A stretch of DNA of 64,000 nt, from assembly GCF_000237925.1 (NCBI RefSeq), contig NC_031500.1, positions 19,183,753 to 19,247,752 on the forward strand. Reading direction: 5' to 3'. Under the pieces are notes generated by a model. The model was given only the letters and a program-made list of their open reading frames with translations, was not told the DNA's origin and searched no databases. The stretch comes from Schistosoma mansoni. Taxonomy: Eukaryota > Platyhelminthes > Trematoda > Strigeidida > Schistosomatidae. Shown piece after piece: positions 13,501 to 27,845 of this stretch. Position numbers and translations under genes: made by a program. Positions within the stretch are counted from its first letter, which is position 1, and each line of letters opens with the position of its first letter.

Positions 13501-16500
13501 AAATGAACTCTGGATAGATGCCTCAGAAAACTAAATAGATTGGTTACGATTTATTGAATCAACTAAGATTAATCTTGTGATCAGTTCATTTAAGGGTTAT
13601 CAGAGTGCATTAGTAAGGATTCTCAAACAAATACAGAAACTTTTTAATATGTCTAACAACTGTCTAGCAAAAATCCAGTCCTTCATGAAAGCTATTATCA
13701 GACTGAAACATCCTACCTAAGTAATGCAAAAACTGATGTCACCTTTCAAGAATAGTCATATTCTTCAAGATCAATAAGGTGTTTGTATAAGAGAGGTACT
13801 ATTACACATTTGAGAATGAAGTAAGACATTGAAATTGATAGACCAGAGCACATGATAAGCATATCACCTATTCTGATAATCATCAGAAGTAATCCCATAT
13901 ACCCATACTACTCACTATTTTATTCAGTAATATGGTAGATACAGTTAAAAAAAAGCAAATAAAAGAGAGGTACAAACTTCAAAATGGTAAATGTGATTTG
14001 ATTAATTCTAAATTCAAGTCAACCAGTATAATTACTTATTGATATTTTGCCAAAATCTATCTAGTTCATCTGCTAGCATACTGTCTGGTCTAAGCCATGT
14101 TATTAAATACAGACTACTTGGTTACCGTCCGCGTGACTATTGTAACCAATGGTTGGACACTCTGGGTGACATGGCTTAGAATCGATCACAGTGACGTAGG
14201 TGTATACACTCCTTATCTTCCCTTATACCTTGAGATTAAAATTGCTTCATATCTGTCTTTCTTCCTGTACTATATCCTTATATACAACCTTTCTTTTATA
14301 TATTACCACCACTAAATTAACTACTTCTATGAATTCGGTGTTCATTTGGTTGTGCTAACGAGGTATAGCAACTTGGACCGATGCATATATATGCCTGATC
14401 GTTCATTGTAGCTGACTGACTATTGACTATAAATATATTATAATCTACTAGTTACCTGGGATACTTCCCCTTAACTCAAGGGTCTGGAAAGTCGGAAAAA
14501 TGAAAATTTCGCAAATGCGATAAAAATGATCTTGGTGGTCTTGTATTAGTATTCCGACACCAGACATTGGGTTTTAGGCGCTATTTATGCTCTAACGCTT
14601 CAGGCCGGGCTGTTTCTTATGCCACCCTACGAATGTGTTGTATGCAGTATAAGCTGTATTGCCATGTAGAGCTGAAGGTCTTATGTGAGACTGGAGGTTC
14701 TTCATTAACATTGTGGATGGTTCGACATTGCTTTGTCAAGTTTTACTGACTGCCCATGTGAAAAGTTGGTTTGCTAGTTAACCAATTTCATTCATACTGG
14801 TGGTTGCTTTTCAATGTTCTCAAGGGCTATTGTCATTGGAGCATTGTAAGCCATATCGCCATTGCTAACAGTAATGAGTTTGACTATCGTGTAAGCGGAA
14901 TAGGTCAACTTTGGCCTGTTCATTCTGTGCATACATGTGATGTGAATGCGTAAATGAATGGTGCGAATAGTCCACCAGGGTGCTTGGTATCTGTGTAGTT
15001 GCGCCATAGGATTGAGCTGTACTGTTCACATTGTAGCATTAAAACCCATATATTGTCTGGCTCCCCTGTTAAACGGGATTGAGCTGTACTGTTTGGATTG
15101 TCACGTGAAAGTCTGAATGGTGTCTTATTCTCCTGAAAACCAATACAAAATTACCCTGGCCCACAAGGGTATATTATATAACTGTAAACTAGTTACCTAT
15201 CGGAGAGAACAATTCAGCTTCCAACTGAAGAGGAAATTAGGAAAAGACGTTGGAAGTGGATAGGACATATATTAAGAAAATCACCAATGTGCATTACAAG
15301 GCAATCCCTAACTTGAAATCCGGAAGTGAATTGGAAAAAAGGGAGGCCAAAAAACACATTACGCCTGGAAATAGAAGCAAATATGAAAAGGATGAACAGT
15401 GACTGGAAAGAACTGGAAAGGAAGGCTCAGGACAGAGTCGGATGAAGAATGCTGGTGGGCTGCCTATGCTCCTCCACGAGGGATAACAGGCGTAAGTAAG
15501 TAAGGAGGTTACCTATTAGTAAATTGTTATATACCCATCATTCATAATTCATCATTTAAACAAAACAAAAAATGTATCCATTTTATGCTTACCTGCTATT
15601 TCTACTACCTTTTAATGCACTACGTATTGGTTTTTTAGTTAAATCAGGTACACTAGCAAATGTATTTAATTTACGTATAAAACGCATTTTAGGTGATTGA
15701 TTTAAATCTAAATAATTTTGACTTTTTGATTCATATTTTGATGAAATTAAATTACTAGTCATCATAAGTTTATCATTTAATTGAATTGGATTATGCAGAG
15801 GATGAGGAGGAGGAGGCGGCGGCGGATGAGGAGCACGAGGAGGATGTTGGTGATGATTACGTAATAGACGTTGTTTTCTATTCGACAATGATGTAATTTG
15901 AAATTGATGATGTTGTCCATATTCTGATGAATATTTATGTTCAAAGAGTTTTGTATTATTTCGCAATTCATTCGAATCTATTGAGATGGGTTTAGATATT
16001 ACTGTTTTATCAGTAGTAAGTAGTTTATTAGTAGTATGTTGATAGGCAACATTATTTTGTAAACTATCATCATTTGATTGTATATTTGATTTATTTTGTT
16101 GATCATTTAAAATGTTTGAATTTAAATGTGGTGGTTCATTGTCTAAAGCTACAAGGAAAAAAGAATGAAGATATTATATAATATACGACTAGTCAATAGT
16201 AAACTCCGCCTGTAACTCCTCCGGGGACTACTGCCGGTCCCAAGCCCGGGTAAAGGAGGAGGGTTGGGCATGGGGTTAGCGACCCCATCCTGTAGAAAAC
16301 CAAACTCGCTAAAAAAACGCTAACCAGAAAAAAGTATTCAATAGTAAAAGCGTAGTGTGTGCTACTGATATCGATAGATATAAGTAGTATGTATCATTAA
16401 TCGAAAGTGAAATGTCTGAAGGCACAAAGTTAAGCAGATCGAAGAAACATCAGTCAACTGTCTCAAACTTTATTGTTCCTTCACTTCCACACTAATCATT

Positions 16501-19500
16501 CTTTGTATGGTTCTGTATGGTTATCAGATTCGATTGTTCCCATTTGTGTTTTTGTTCACTAAAATAGTAGTCCATGAACATGACTTGCTTACTTACTTAC
16601 GCCTGTTACCCCTCGTCGAGGAGCATAGGCCGCTCACCAGCACTCTCCATCCAACCCTGTCCTGGACAGTCATGAACATGACTAGTCAAGCGCAACAAAT
16701 TATATGATATCTCATCTTTACACGGTAAGAGATGTAAGCATGGTTGGTCTTTTGTTATTTCTTGAATTCTTTATGTGACTTAAGTCACCGGCCAAATATC
16801 TCTTTGTAGCCCAGTCTTAACTAAAGTACATGCGTAACAGTTGTCAACATTGTCATTCAGGTTCCCTGAATACAGTCTCCTAAGCAGTCTTCATTTTCAC
16901 CCTCCCTCCCTCCCTCCCTCCCTCCCTCCCTCCCTCTCTCTCTCTCTCTCTCTAAGAAAATAATATAGCACAAACCCTTACGATTGATGGTCTTGAGGGC
17001 AGTTATCACTTCCCGGTTGCCAACACCGTGGAAGGGTTCTTCTAGGGGTACCTGAAAAGGAGATTGGGTTAGAAGTGGTCTTAATGACCTGAGAGTGTGA
17101 CCGCAGTGCCCAACGGACAACTGCTTGAGGTCGGTCACACACGACCTTTCTGTGGGTAGTTTTTGTGTTAGCTCCGTACTCGTTGAGACCTTACCGCCGA
17201 AGACGGATAGCAGTGGGATAAGGCGAGGTGTGCATTTTTAGGGTTGACCTTTTCTGACCCCACCCCTTCTTGTTGGAAGGCAGCATCACTGTTATGCTGG
17301 TTGTCTGAAGGAAACACTTAACTGCCGTCACACCTCTATACAGTCAGTAGTACGACTTCGCCTTCGGACCTTGGGATTGCTGCTTTTAGTCTTACCGCTC
17401 TTCAACCGACCTGCCTGGCATGGTAGGACCTTGAGGAACGATTGTTCCAGCCAGTATAGCTCGATTGGTTCATCACGATAGGGAAGCCTGACCACCACGT
17501 CAAGGTAGCAGCAATGGTCGGGTATGATTGATGGATCAGTCATAGGACGAAACCTATATCCTAGTCTTCACTAATAATCATCATTGAAAACATAGAAATA
17601 ATGTATCAGCTTACTTTTTGATTTTTTGAATAATCGATGCCAGAAACCGGTATAGATCATTGATTCATTTAATTTTGTATTCAAATCATCTATCTTTGTA
17701 TTGTCTCCAATGATTGTACTTTCTTGTCGTAATAACTGATCAGAATGTTCTGTATTCATGAAATGACTATTGACTATAGGGAATAAATAATAAAAAAGCA
17801 TCGAAATAATGGTTAGGAATTAATTTATAAGATATAGATAAGGTATATTGGATATCAGAAGGGGTTTTTTGTGAAGATTTCAGTATTTTCATAGTTGAAA
17901 GCGTGAGTCAATTGAAGCTAGACCACTAGGGAAAACCTGGAAGCACTGGACGACCGTTTCGTCCTATTATGGGACTCCTCAGTGGCAGTGCGCATCCACG
18001 ATCCCACCTCGCTAGATTCGAACCCAGGACCTATTAGTCTCGCTCCAGAGCACTTAACCCATAGACCACTGAGCCGTCATCCGATGGTGTATATATTGTA
18101 TATCAATATCTCATCTCTTAGCCTATACATTCTACATCCATATGATATATGAACTAATAAAACTATAGTAATTATGGTAAAATAATAAAGTTGCCGCCTA
18201 GAGAAGAAAGAACAAATATGAACTATGTAGAGTCTCTGTCTGTAACACTCGGTATTGTTAATCGGAATCTCATGGACGATATTAGTCACCCTTAAGACTG
18301 TAGATACCCCTTATTGATTAGTACCAACGGCGAGATCATAATTTATGGACGACCTTTGAACGAATCTAATGTGACCTTGAGAAATATTAACCAATCAGGA
18401 AACAATTAGTACATAGCAAAAATATAAACAAAACCAAAGAATTAGAATGGATACACTTCTTCTACATGGTTCAAAAACTTGTCAAGGTTAGAAAAAGGGT
18501 TCAAAGGTTCTAAAATCGTAATGCATAAGGTAGAGGAACTCATTCGCGTAGCTCCATAATAGTCGGTTTATGGAGCTATGATAAGGTTACAAAAACTGTC
18601 TCAGCCTCGACCACATAGCATCAGTATTGTTTGTGTGTACTCCGGTTGTGTAAGTTTGTTATTTTAATTAAGCATATTTTCCAACAATACTCATACCACT
18701 GAACAGACGAAGCTTCAGTAACATCTGCGGATATTTCAGCCCATGTTACTGGTGCTTTTATTATACAGTTCGCGAGAATTAATATAATTTGCCTTAGTCT
18801 CAATCTGGACCGAGCGAAAGAAGTCCCTATTCCAGGAGACTTCTTCCTTCAACATATATTACATGGAAGGACAACATCATAGTAGACTGCACAAAGTTAC
18901 GAGTCATTTGATTACCACAATTACAAATAAAGAAACTTCATAGTATTCCCATTTATGGTAGCCACTTAATCATCACTTCTTATCTAAAATCCTCTGTGAA
19001 CCATACTTACATGAGCACCAGGTACTGAAATCGGCACCGTGACCCAGAGATCCCTTAAACGCTTCTGATTGGCTCGTCTATAAATTATAGTTTTGCCGTG
19101 CCAACTATCAAGAAACCTTAAGTTCAAGGATACTTATTAATTATTGTTACTCAACTAAAAATAAACTAGAAAATAAATAAGTTTAATGACCAATTCAACA
19201 TTATATAGTTGAGATCATGAGTCAATTGAAGCTAGACCATCATGGAAAACCTAGAAGCACTGAACGGCCGTTTCGTCTTATTGTGGGAATCCTCAGCAGT
19301 GCACATCCATTCAGTAGTTAGATTGTGTATAACTATACTCCTCTTATTATAAGCTTTATTTTGACCTATAGACTATTATTATACAATGTACCGTCCTCGC
19401 ATTCTATCCAGCCTGTTAATGACAGTTTCCCATATTCACAGCCACTTTTGGCTAAATCTTGTACAAATGTTATTTTCTATTTTATGGTGTAATATGGTCT

Positions 19501-22500
19501 GTTCGGCTGGAATATAAATCGGGTATGCTTGAAATACATGATTCATATCACAGAGGTTGAGATTGATATTCTGAACTCTAACAGATATGGTTAGACCGGA
19601 AGTAGGATCGACAAGGATTTTCGATTGATATTCAATGGTTAACAGTACAGTTATTAGCACAAATTTGAAGTATGAATTGAGAGAGGTAAAGAGAGGAAGA
19701 AAGAGAGCAAATAAAACACCATTGGAAATTACATTCAGATTCAATCTAAATTATACCTAACTCTAATCATATAACACATTGTAATTACTTCAAAGGAATA
19801 GATAAAAGTGAATTCATTCAATCATATTAGATCTCTTGAAGATGACCTTAACTATTATTCAAGATTATTATGATCATCTATATGTTAAGGTCAATAAAGA
19901 AAGAAAAGAAGGAAAATTTATGCAAATTAAATATTCATGATTATTCTAATGTAAATATAATTGGTAATGCTGTTTAATAAGGTGAATGAATAACTCACAT
20001 TAAAATCGTAAACAAAGATAGATAGTGGCTAGCAGTGGAATTCAGGACGCGCGTCTCGTCCTATTTGGAACTTGTCAGCAGGATGAACCTGTATCTCAGA
20101 GTTGATGTTCACTATGGGACTCGAACCCAGTACTTTTCACTTCAAACATCATCGCGTTATTCACTTAGCTACTGAGTTCTGATAGCCCAAATAGGACGAA
20201 ACGCGCGTCCTGGATTCCGCTGCTAGCCACTATCCATCTTTGCTCACCATGCTTGTGAATTAAGGCTATATCGAGGCAATACGCACAGTATGCACATATA
20301 CCAATTAGAGAATAACCAGTTTCAGTCTTAAAACATCAATGGGAAGATTCAAACAAATAATACTAAGTCGAATATAAAGAAAACTTGATTTTTGAATGCT
20401 GATAGATGGATCCTGAGAACTACGACGGAGCTTCTAGAGGTTCATAAGGAGCCGAAGACTTTCTATCTCGTCAGAAGGTGATGAAGATTACTAGAATATC
20501 AATGTGGACAGTAGCATAACTTGCTTCTTTACAGATTGACTGAAATATAATGTTGATATAACAAACTCTAATATCTATAACTATTCATGATTTTATGTAC
20601 ATTTTGATTTTAATCGAAAAACACTTCACCATCTTTCTTCTGTCTTCAGGTTTTGCGACATTAGGGTTCTATACAGTCGAATGCCGTACTTGTATACCAT
20701 ATTCAGCGTTAATAAAGTAATGAACATAACAGTTTGAATAAGAAAGAGCTGATGACCTCTTGGTGACTAGGCTCACCGCGGACTAATTTAAACAATAAAT
20801 GAGTAAAAAAACAGTATGAATTTATATGAAACCTTCCTTGGAAGTAAAATCTAATCCATATAAACGACGATTTATTGATTCAGCCTAATTTAAAAACAAG
20901 GCTGGTAAATGATCAGATATTACACAGATCGGGTTGGAACAAACAGAATTTTAACATCTTAGACATGTATTGAAAGTCACCAGAGATTCTTATAGTTTAG
21001 TATTGTGAATAAACAATGAACTGCTATATTCATTTCACTTTGTTTTGTTTACTTGTATTTTCCTATTGTTGTGTAGGACTGCAACTGGTCAGTCTCTTAT
21101 TGGCATATATGCATACTGTGCTGACAACCTGGATATTGTTTTAAGTCACAAGCATTATAAGCAAAGATGGATAGTGGCTAGCAGTGGAATCCAGCTTGAC
21201 ACGTGTTTTGTCCTACTTGGGCTCGTCGGCTGGATGTAACGGCATCCCCAGGGTTGATATCCGCTCCGAGACTCGAACCCAGTAACATTCTCTTCAAATG
21301 CCATCACGTTATCCACTTAGCTACTGAGTCCTGATAGCCACATGCTTGTGCAAGATATATTTATATTCACCAGAGATTGTATTTATTTATATCTTGTTTG
21401 GGTTGTAGGGATCGTTGTTTGAACCCTATACACTGACCAAATCAGTTTGACAAGATTAAACATTTAGTCAACTAAATGAATAGTATGAATATACGAAAAA
21501 TTTATTTGATTAATCTCCGTAATGTGCTAAGGTAAAACGACTGAATTAGTTATTTGCTCAAATTGTATACTTCAATAAAATCAGTTGAAAGCTTGGGTTT
21601 TTTAAATCTCATTCTATTAGCTTTTGTAAGCCTATGAGATATAATCACTAGTCCTACTTTGAAGATAATCAATCCTAATCAATAACTCCTCCTGCATCCC
21701 CTCTGGGGGGATACTGCCGGTCCCAAGCCCGGATAACTGAGGAGGGTTGGGCATGGGATTAGCGACCCCATCCAATAGAAAACTAACTCGCCAAAAAAAC
21801 GCTAACCAGAAAAATGCTAATCAATTCGTAACTGAATTGAATTTCATCAGTAAGTCTGATACTTAGAAGTTATTGAATGATAATCATTAACCAAAATAAC
21901 AATACTGTTTAGTTGATATCGTACGTTCTTAAAGTTGTTCAAGTAATATAACAGTATAAGACGGCCATACTTACTATTGAAAAGTGAAAGAAATTTTAAC
22001 TGATAATATTACTGTAGTGTTAGTCGGAAGGGAAGCGGAAAAGAGGAAGGCCAAAGAACACAATACGTCGGGAAATAGAAGTAGATATGAAAAAGATGAA
22101 TAACAACTGGAAAGAATTGCTCAGTACAGAGTTGGATGGAGAATGCTGGTGAGCGGCCTATGCTCCTCGACGAGGGGTAACAGGCGTAAGTAAGTAAGTT
22201 AGTTAGTTACTATTTTAACTCCCTGTAACTTATTCTAGCTTCTGGACACGTAATCTATTCATTCTTTTTAAATCACATTTGAACCTTGCCAATTATTCGC
22301 TTATCAACGTTGACTGTTCTTATATGAGTGTATATGTGTAAACTTCTTATTCTACTCATTACTTATCTATAGCATGTTTTTGTGTGACTATAAATATTGA
22401 TTAATGCTTGATTCAATCGAGGTGGCTCACTTGCCTTCTCTAATCTACTTCGCACTTCCCTCTTTGTTTCGTATCTCTGATTGCCTGTTCAAATCACTGA

Positions 22501-25500
22501 GTGTGTGAAATATAAATATTCAAAATCCATTCTGGTTTTTGATTGAGATCATGAATGGTGGATGAATGTTAGACCACTATTGAAAACCTGGAAGCACTGA
22601 ACAGACGTTTCATCCTGATATGGGACTCCTCAGTAGCGTGCATCCACGATTTCACATGCGCGATTCGAACCTAATTTCGTGGATTGGTTGAAGTTAGATA
22701 TTAACACCGTTTGATGATGTATCAGTAGTTTACAGGTTGGGCATTCACGTACGAGATCAAAGGTCCTGGGCTCGAGTCCTACGTGTGAGATCGTGGATGC
22801 GCATTGCTAAGGAATCCTAAACTAGAACGACACAGTCGTCCAATGCTTCCAAATTTTTAATGACAGTCTAACATTTATCTATCATTCATAATCTTGATCA
22901 CAAGAAACATTCTTTAAGAATAATCTTACAATATCTGACTATGTATACAATAATTAATCTAATAGACGATGAATACCATTTAATGAATCAGAAGGGGTTT
23001 TGTGGAGATTTAGTATTTTCATAGTTGAAAGCGTGAGTCAATTGAAGCTAGACCACCAGGGAAAACCTGGAAGCACTGAACGGCCGTTTCGTTCCATAGT
23101 GAGACTCCTCAGCAGTGCGCATTCACGATCCCCGCCTCATGAGATTCGAACGCAGGACCTACTAGTCTCACGCCAGAGCACTTAACCGATAGACCACTGG
23201 TAGGTCGTGGAATTCGAATCTCGCGAGGCGAGGTAGTGGATGCGCACTGCCACTGAGGAGTCCCATAATGGGACAAAACGGCCGTCCAGTGCTTCCAGGT
23301 TTTCCATGGATGTCTAGCTTCAATTGACTCACGCTTTCAACCATTTAATAAATGTTTAGTTTACTTTGAAAACACAAAAAAAGAAGTAGAATTCTTTTTG
23401 AACAGGAAATAGGAAAAATAGATAAGAATGAATGTCATCTTTTGTTTTAACCTATTCCAATGACCCTTTATTACTAATAGTCCAAAGAATTCAGTAAAAA
23501 AAAAAGAGAAAAAAAGAAAAATAAAATTCTTTTCTTGAAAATTGAGTTACCACTTAACAATTAAAACAAAATTAACTTTCTTAATGGTAATAAGTTTAAC
23601 TTTTAGTAAGTGAATATTAAGTTCAAATTAAACAGTTAGTTGATCAAAGTAAGTTAAGAATAACCTTGTGGTGGTTTTGTAGAAAAGAAACGAAAAAAGG
23701 GGCAATGAGTTGAATGAATAAATTTAATAACTTTAACAGACTTAGATGAGAAATGCCACCCTAATGCCTTGGCACGGCTGAGAGTTTTGAGAGATAGCTA
23801 TCCCTCTCCAAGTGCTCTCACATGGCCACGTGCATACGACCACTGTCAAGGAAGTCCTACTCAATGCCTTCTTGCGGCATTACTGTTATTTACGAAGTTG
23901 AGAGTACGGGAAGCCAATGTACGGTGCTTTAACCGGGTTAGTGGATACGGAGGGTTCACCTAGAGGATTTGGAAAACCCTGATTCCAAACCAATGATGCA
24001 TATGGGCTTTAGTTTCCTGAGGAACACAAATGGCGTATGAATCAATTGTTGGTCACCGGCTACCATGGGACTGCATCTCCTTACGATGCTCCACTGCCTT
24101 GTGGATCAGATCTTTAGGTCAAAGTCTCCGGGTGTGGCCCCCTAAGAAAACCACTTGCTTCAGTTTGGGCACCTAGACAGTATCACAGCCCTCACACAAA
24201 TCAAATGAGATTTGTGTGGCGCTTATATATCTGGTGGCTCCTCTGTACCAGTACTTACGTGTTTAAATAAATTTAAATAAATAAACTTGATTGACTTAGA
24301 TTATGTATTTATTTGTACAATTTACAATCATCTAAATAAAACCTCAAAACTGACACTAGTTTAACAACTTAAATTCACATCATTTATCTTCATAACCTTA
24401 TAAATATTGCCAAACTTATAATAATCATCTTCAAAGATAAGCTAAGAGAACACTGATTGATTAGTTAAATTAAACCAATGTCAGCAAAGATGGATAGTGG
24501 CTAGCAGTGGAATCCAGGACGCGCGCCACGTCCTATTTGGGACTCGTCAGCTGGATGCACCTACATCTCAGAGTTGATGTTCACTCTGGGACTCGAACCA
24601 AGTACCTTTCGCTTCAAACGCCATCGCGTTATCCACACAGCTACTGAGTCCTGATAAACATTATCATTCAGCTTGACTTTAAGTTGTAGCTTGTTAATGT
24701 CTTCTTTCTACTTAACTTTATACAATCCGAAACTTCTTAAAAATGGACTACATGCACATTACTTAGGTGATTTTGGGTTGTATTCATTATTAACAGAAAG
24801 GGGTTTTGTGGATATTACAGTAATTTTTTTATATAGTTGAGACGATGAATCAGTGGAAGCTAGACCACCATGGAAAATCCTGGAAGCACTGGACCGCCGT
24901 TATTGTTTAACATTGAGAAAAAGGATTATCGTAAACCAGATAACATTGATGAAATGAATTAGTTTCTCTATAGTGTATTAATGAATAGAAAGATTGTGTT
25001 TCTGATGATGTTTCGTAACTTAATATAAATCACTTTTTCAGAGCAAATAAATAACTGAATTAAATTAATACAAGTTTTAATGGTACGAAAGAAACTGTAT
25101 CAAGTTTAACCAAATTAGTGACTTACTAATAAGTTAATGATTATTTGGATTCAGTGGCTTAGTGTATAACACGTTGTGTTTTTTTAAGCGAAGATATCAG
25201 ATTCAAGTCTCAATGTGAACATCAACACTTACTAACTGACTTAATTGCTCCTTTTACCCCTCGTGGAGGAGCATAGGCCGCCCACCTAGCATTCTTCATC
25301 CAATCCTTTCCAGTTCTTTCCAGTCACTATTCATCCTTTTCATATCTGCTTTTATTTTCCGGCGTAATGTATTCTTTGACCTTCCTCTTTTCCGCTTCCC
25401 TTCCGGAATCCAAGTAAAGGGATTGCCTTGTAATGCACATTGGTGATTTCCTCAATGTATGTCCTTTCCAATTCCACTGTCTTTTCCTAATCTCATCTTC

Positions 25501-27811
25501 AGTTGGAAGCCGGTTTGTCCTCTCCCTCAATAGGCTGTTGATGATAATATTCGGCCAGTGAATGTTGAGTATTTTGCGTAAACAACTGTTTATAAATATT
25601 TCTACCTTCTTGACGATGGATGTAGTAGTTCTCCACGTTTCAGCTCCATACAATAGAACTGACTGTCTTGACGTTCATATTGAAGATTCTCACTTTGATA
25701 TTGTTGAAAGTTGTTTTAAGTTCCTAATGCTCTTCAATTGTAGGAATGCGGTCCTTGCTTTGCCAATCCTCGCCTTTACATCTGCATCTGATCCTGCTTG
25801 TTCATCAATGATAATTCCCAGGTACATGAATGTTTACACGTCTTCCACAGTTTCGCCATCAAAAGTTATTGGGTTGGTGTTCTCTGGTGTTGTATTTGAG
25901 AATCTTGCTTTTTTCTTTTTGTATGTTGAGGCCTATTGATGCAGAGGTTGTTGCTACATTTGTTGTCTTCGTCTGTATTTGTTCATGTGTATGAGATAGG
26001 AGGGTTAGGTGATCTGCAAAGTGCAAATCGTCTAATTCTAGAGTTTCTTGATCAAGTATAATTGGCTTGGTGTTCTCCGGTGTTGTATTTCAGGATGATG
26101 GAATATCAACACTAGGATCTAAATATACATCACTAATAAACCTTAAATAGGATGAAAGTCAAGTTTTGAATTCAACTATTGATTTATAATTTATTTATCA
26201 ACATGGATATCAAAATATTCATTCATATTGACATATACATTTTAATCAGAAGGGGTTTAGTGTGGAGATTTCATATTTTCATAGTTGAAGTCCTGATTCT
26301 CTTCAGCCTATACCATCATGGAAAACCTTGAATTACTAGTTAACCGTTTCGTCCTTCTGTGGGACTCCTCAGTGGCAGTGCGCATCCACGATCCTGCACA
26401 TCGGATTCAAATGCAGGACCTATCATTCTATTACGCGAACATTTAACCACTAGACCACTACTGAGGAGTTCCACAATAGGACCAAACGGTTGACCAGTGC
26501 TTCCAGGTTTTTCATGATGGTCTAGTTTCAATTGACTCATGATTTCAACTATGAAAATATATATTATACATTAACCTTTATAAATAATATAATATTTCTA
26601 TATAACCGGATATATTAAGTTCAGTAGGTGTTCGCCTACAAAATTTCTGTTTTCCGTTTGTCCGTTTTTTTTGTTTTTTTCTGATTATATTAAAAAAACA
26701 AAAAAAATAGAGATTTATTGATTTACATTGAATCAATATTAAAATGTAAAAAAAAATTTTTTTTAAAATTGAACTCATAAATAATAAATACGAAAAAACA
26801 ACAACAATGTTTCTTCAATAATCAATATTCATAAATTTAATCATAGTTGCTATGGTGATTTATGTTAATGAAATTAAGGGAAAAATGTAAAAACAAAAAA
26901 CAAGATGGAATTTTTTTTAGTGATTTATGTTTGAATGAATTATTGATTATATTGAAAATATGAATGAAGAATATTTCTATAACTGAAATCATAAATCCAT
27001 TGAAACTAGATCACTGAGGACAACCTGGAAGCACTGAACGACCGATTCGTCCTGCTATGGGACTCCTTAGTGGTAGTGCGCATTCACGATCACGCCTCGT
27101 GAGATTCGAACCCGGGACCTACCAGTCTCGCACCAGAGCACTTAACCGATAGACCACTGAACCGGTTGGCATCCAACGGTGGTAATGTCTAACTTCAACC
27201 AATCCACGATATTTGAGCAACCGTTCATCATTTGCTGTCCAGTGTTTTCAGATTTTCCATGGTGGTCTAGCTTCAATTGACTCATGATTTCAACTATGAA
27301 GATACTGAAATCTCTACAAAACCCTCTTCTGAAAGAATATTTCTTTTATTTCAATGAATTCAATTTAGATACTATTCTTCAATTATATATATGGAAATTA
27401 TTCATTTGTGAAAATGGTCAGGTTTATCGAAAAGTACTCAGTTTAAGATTATAATATATGAATTTAGAATTATCAAACAAAATATAGATCACCATGGAAA
27501 ACCTAGAAGCATTGGATGACCTAATTTGATTGATGTACTTATAACGTTTCTTAGTCAAATAATTGAGATCATGAACCAATCAATGTTAGACCACCATGGA
27601 GAACCTGTAAGAACTGGACGGCCGTTTCATCCTATTGTGGGACTCCTCAGCGGTGCTAACTCATGATCCCGCATGTGAGACTCAAACCCAAGACCTTTAG
27701 TCTCAAGCGCGAACGCCTAACCTGTTAGACCAATGAGCCGTCATCCAATGGTGTCTATGTCTAACTTCAACTAATCCACTATATCGTCTGACCATTTAGA
27801 AAGAAACGGTC

Positions 27812-27845
<34 letters not shown>

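Noticed and set aside
26578-26778. A frame with [14 protein letters not shown], considered as an RPEL-like PHACTR exon
   Set aside because: The match to RPEL is weak, no good donor follows before a stop, and exon 1 and exon 2 phases already fit without it.
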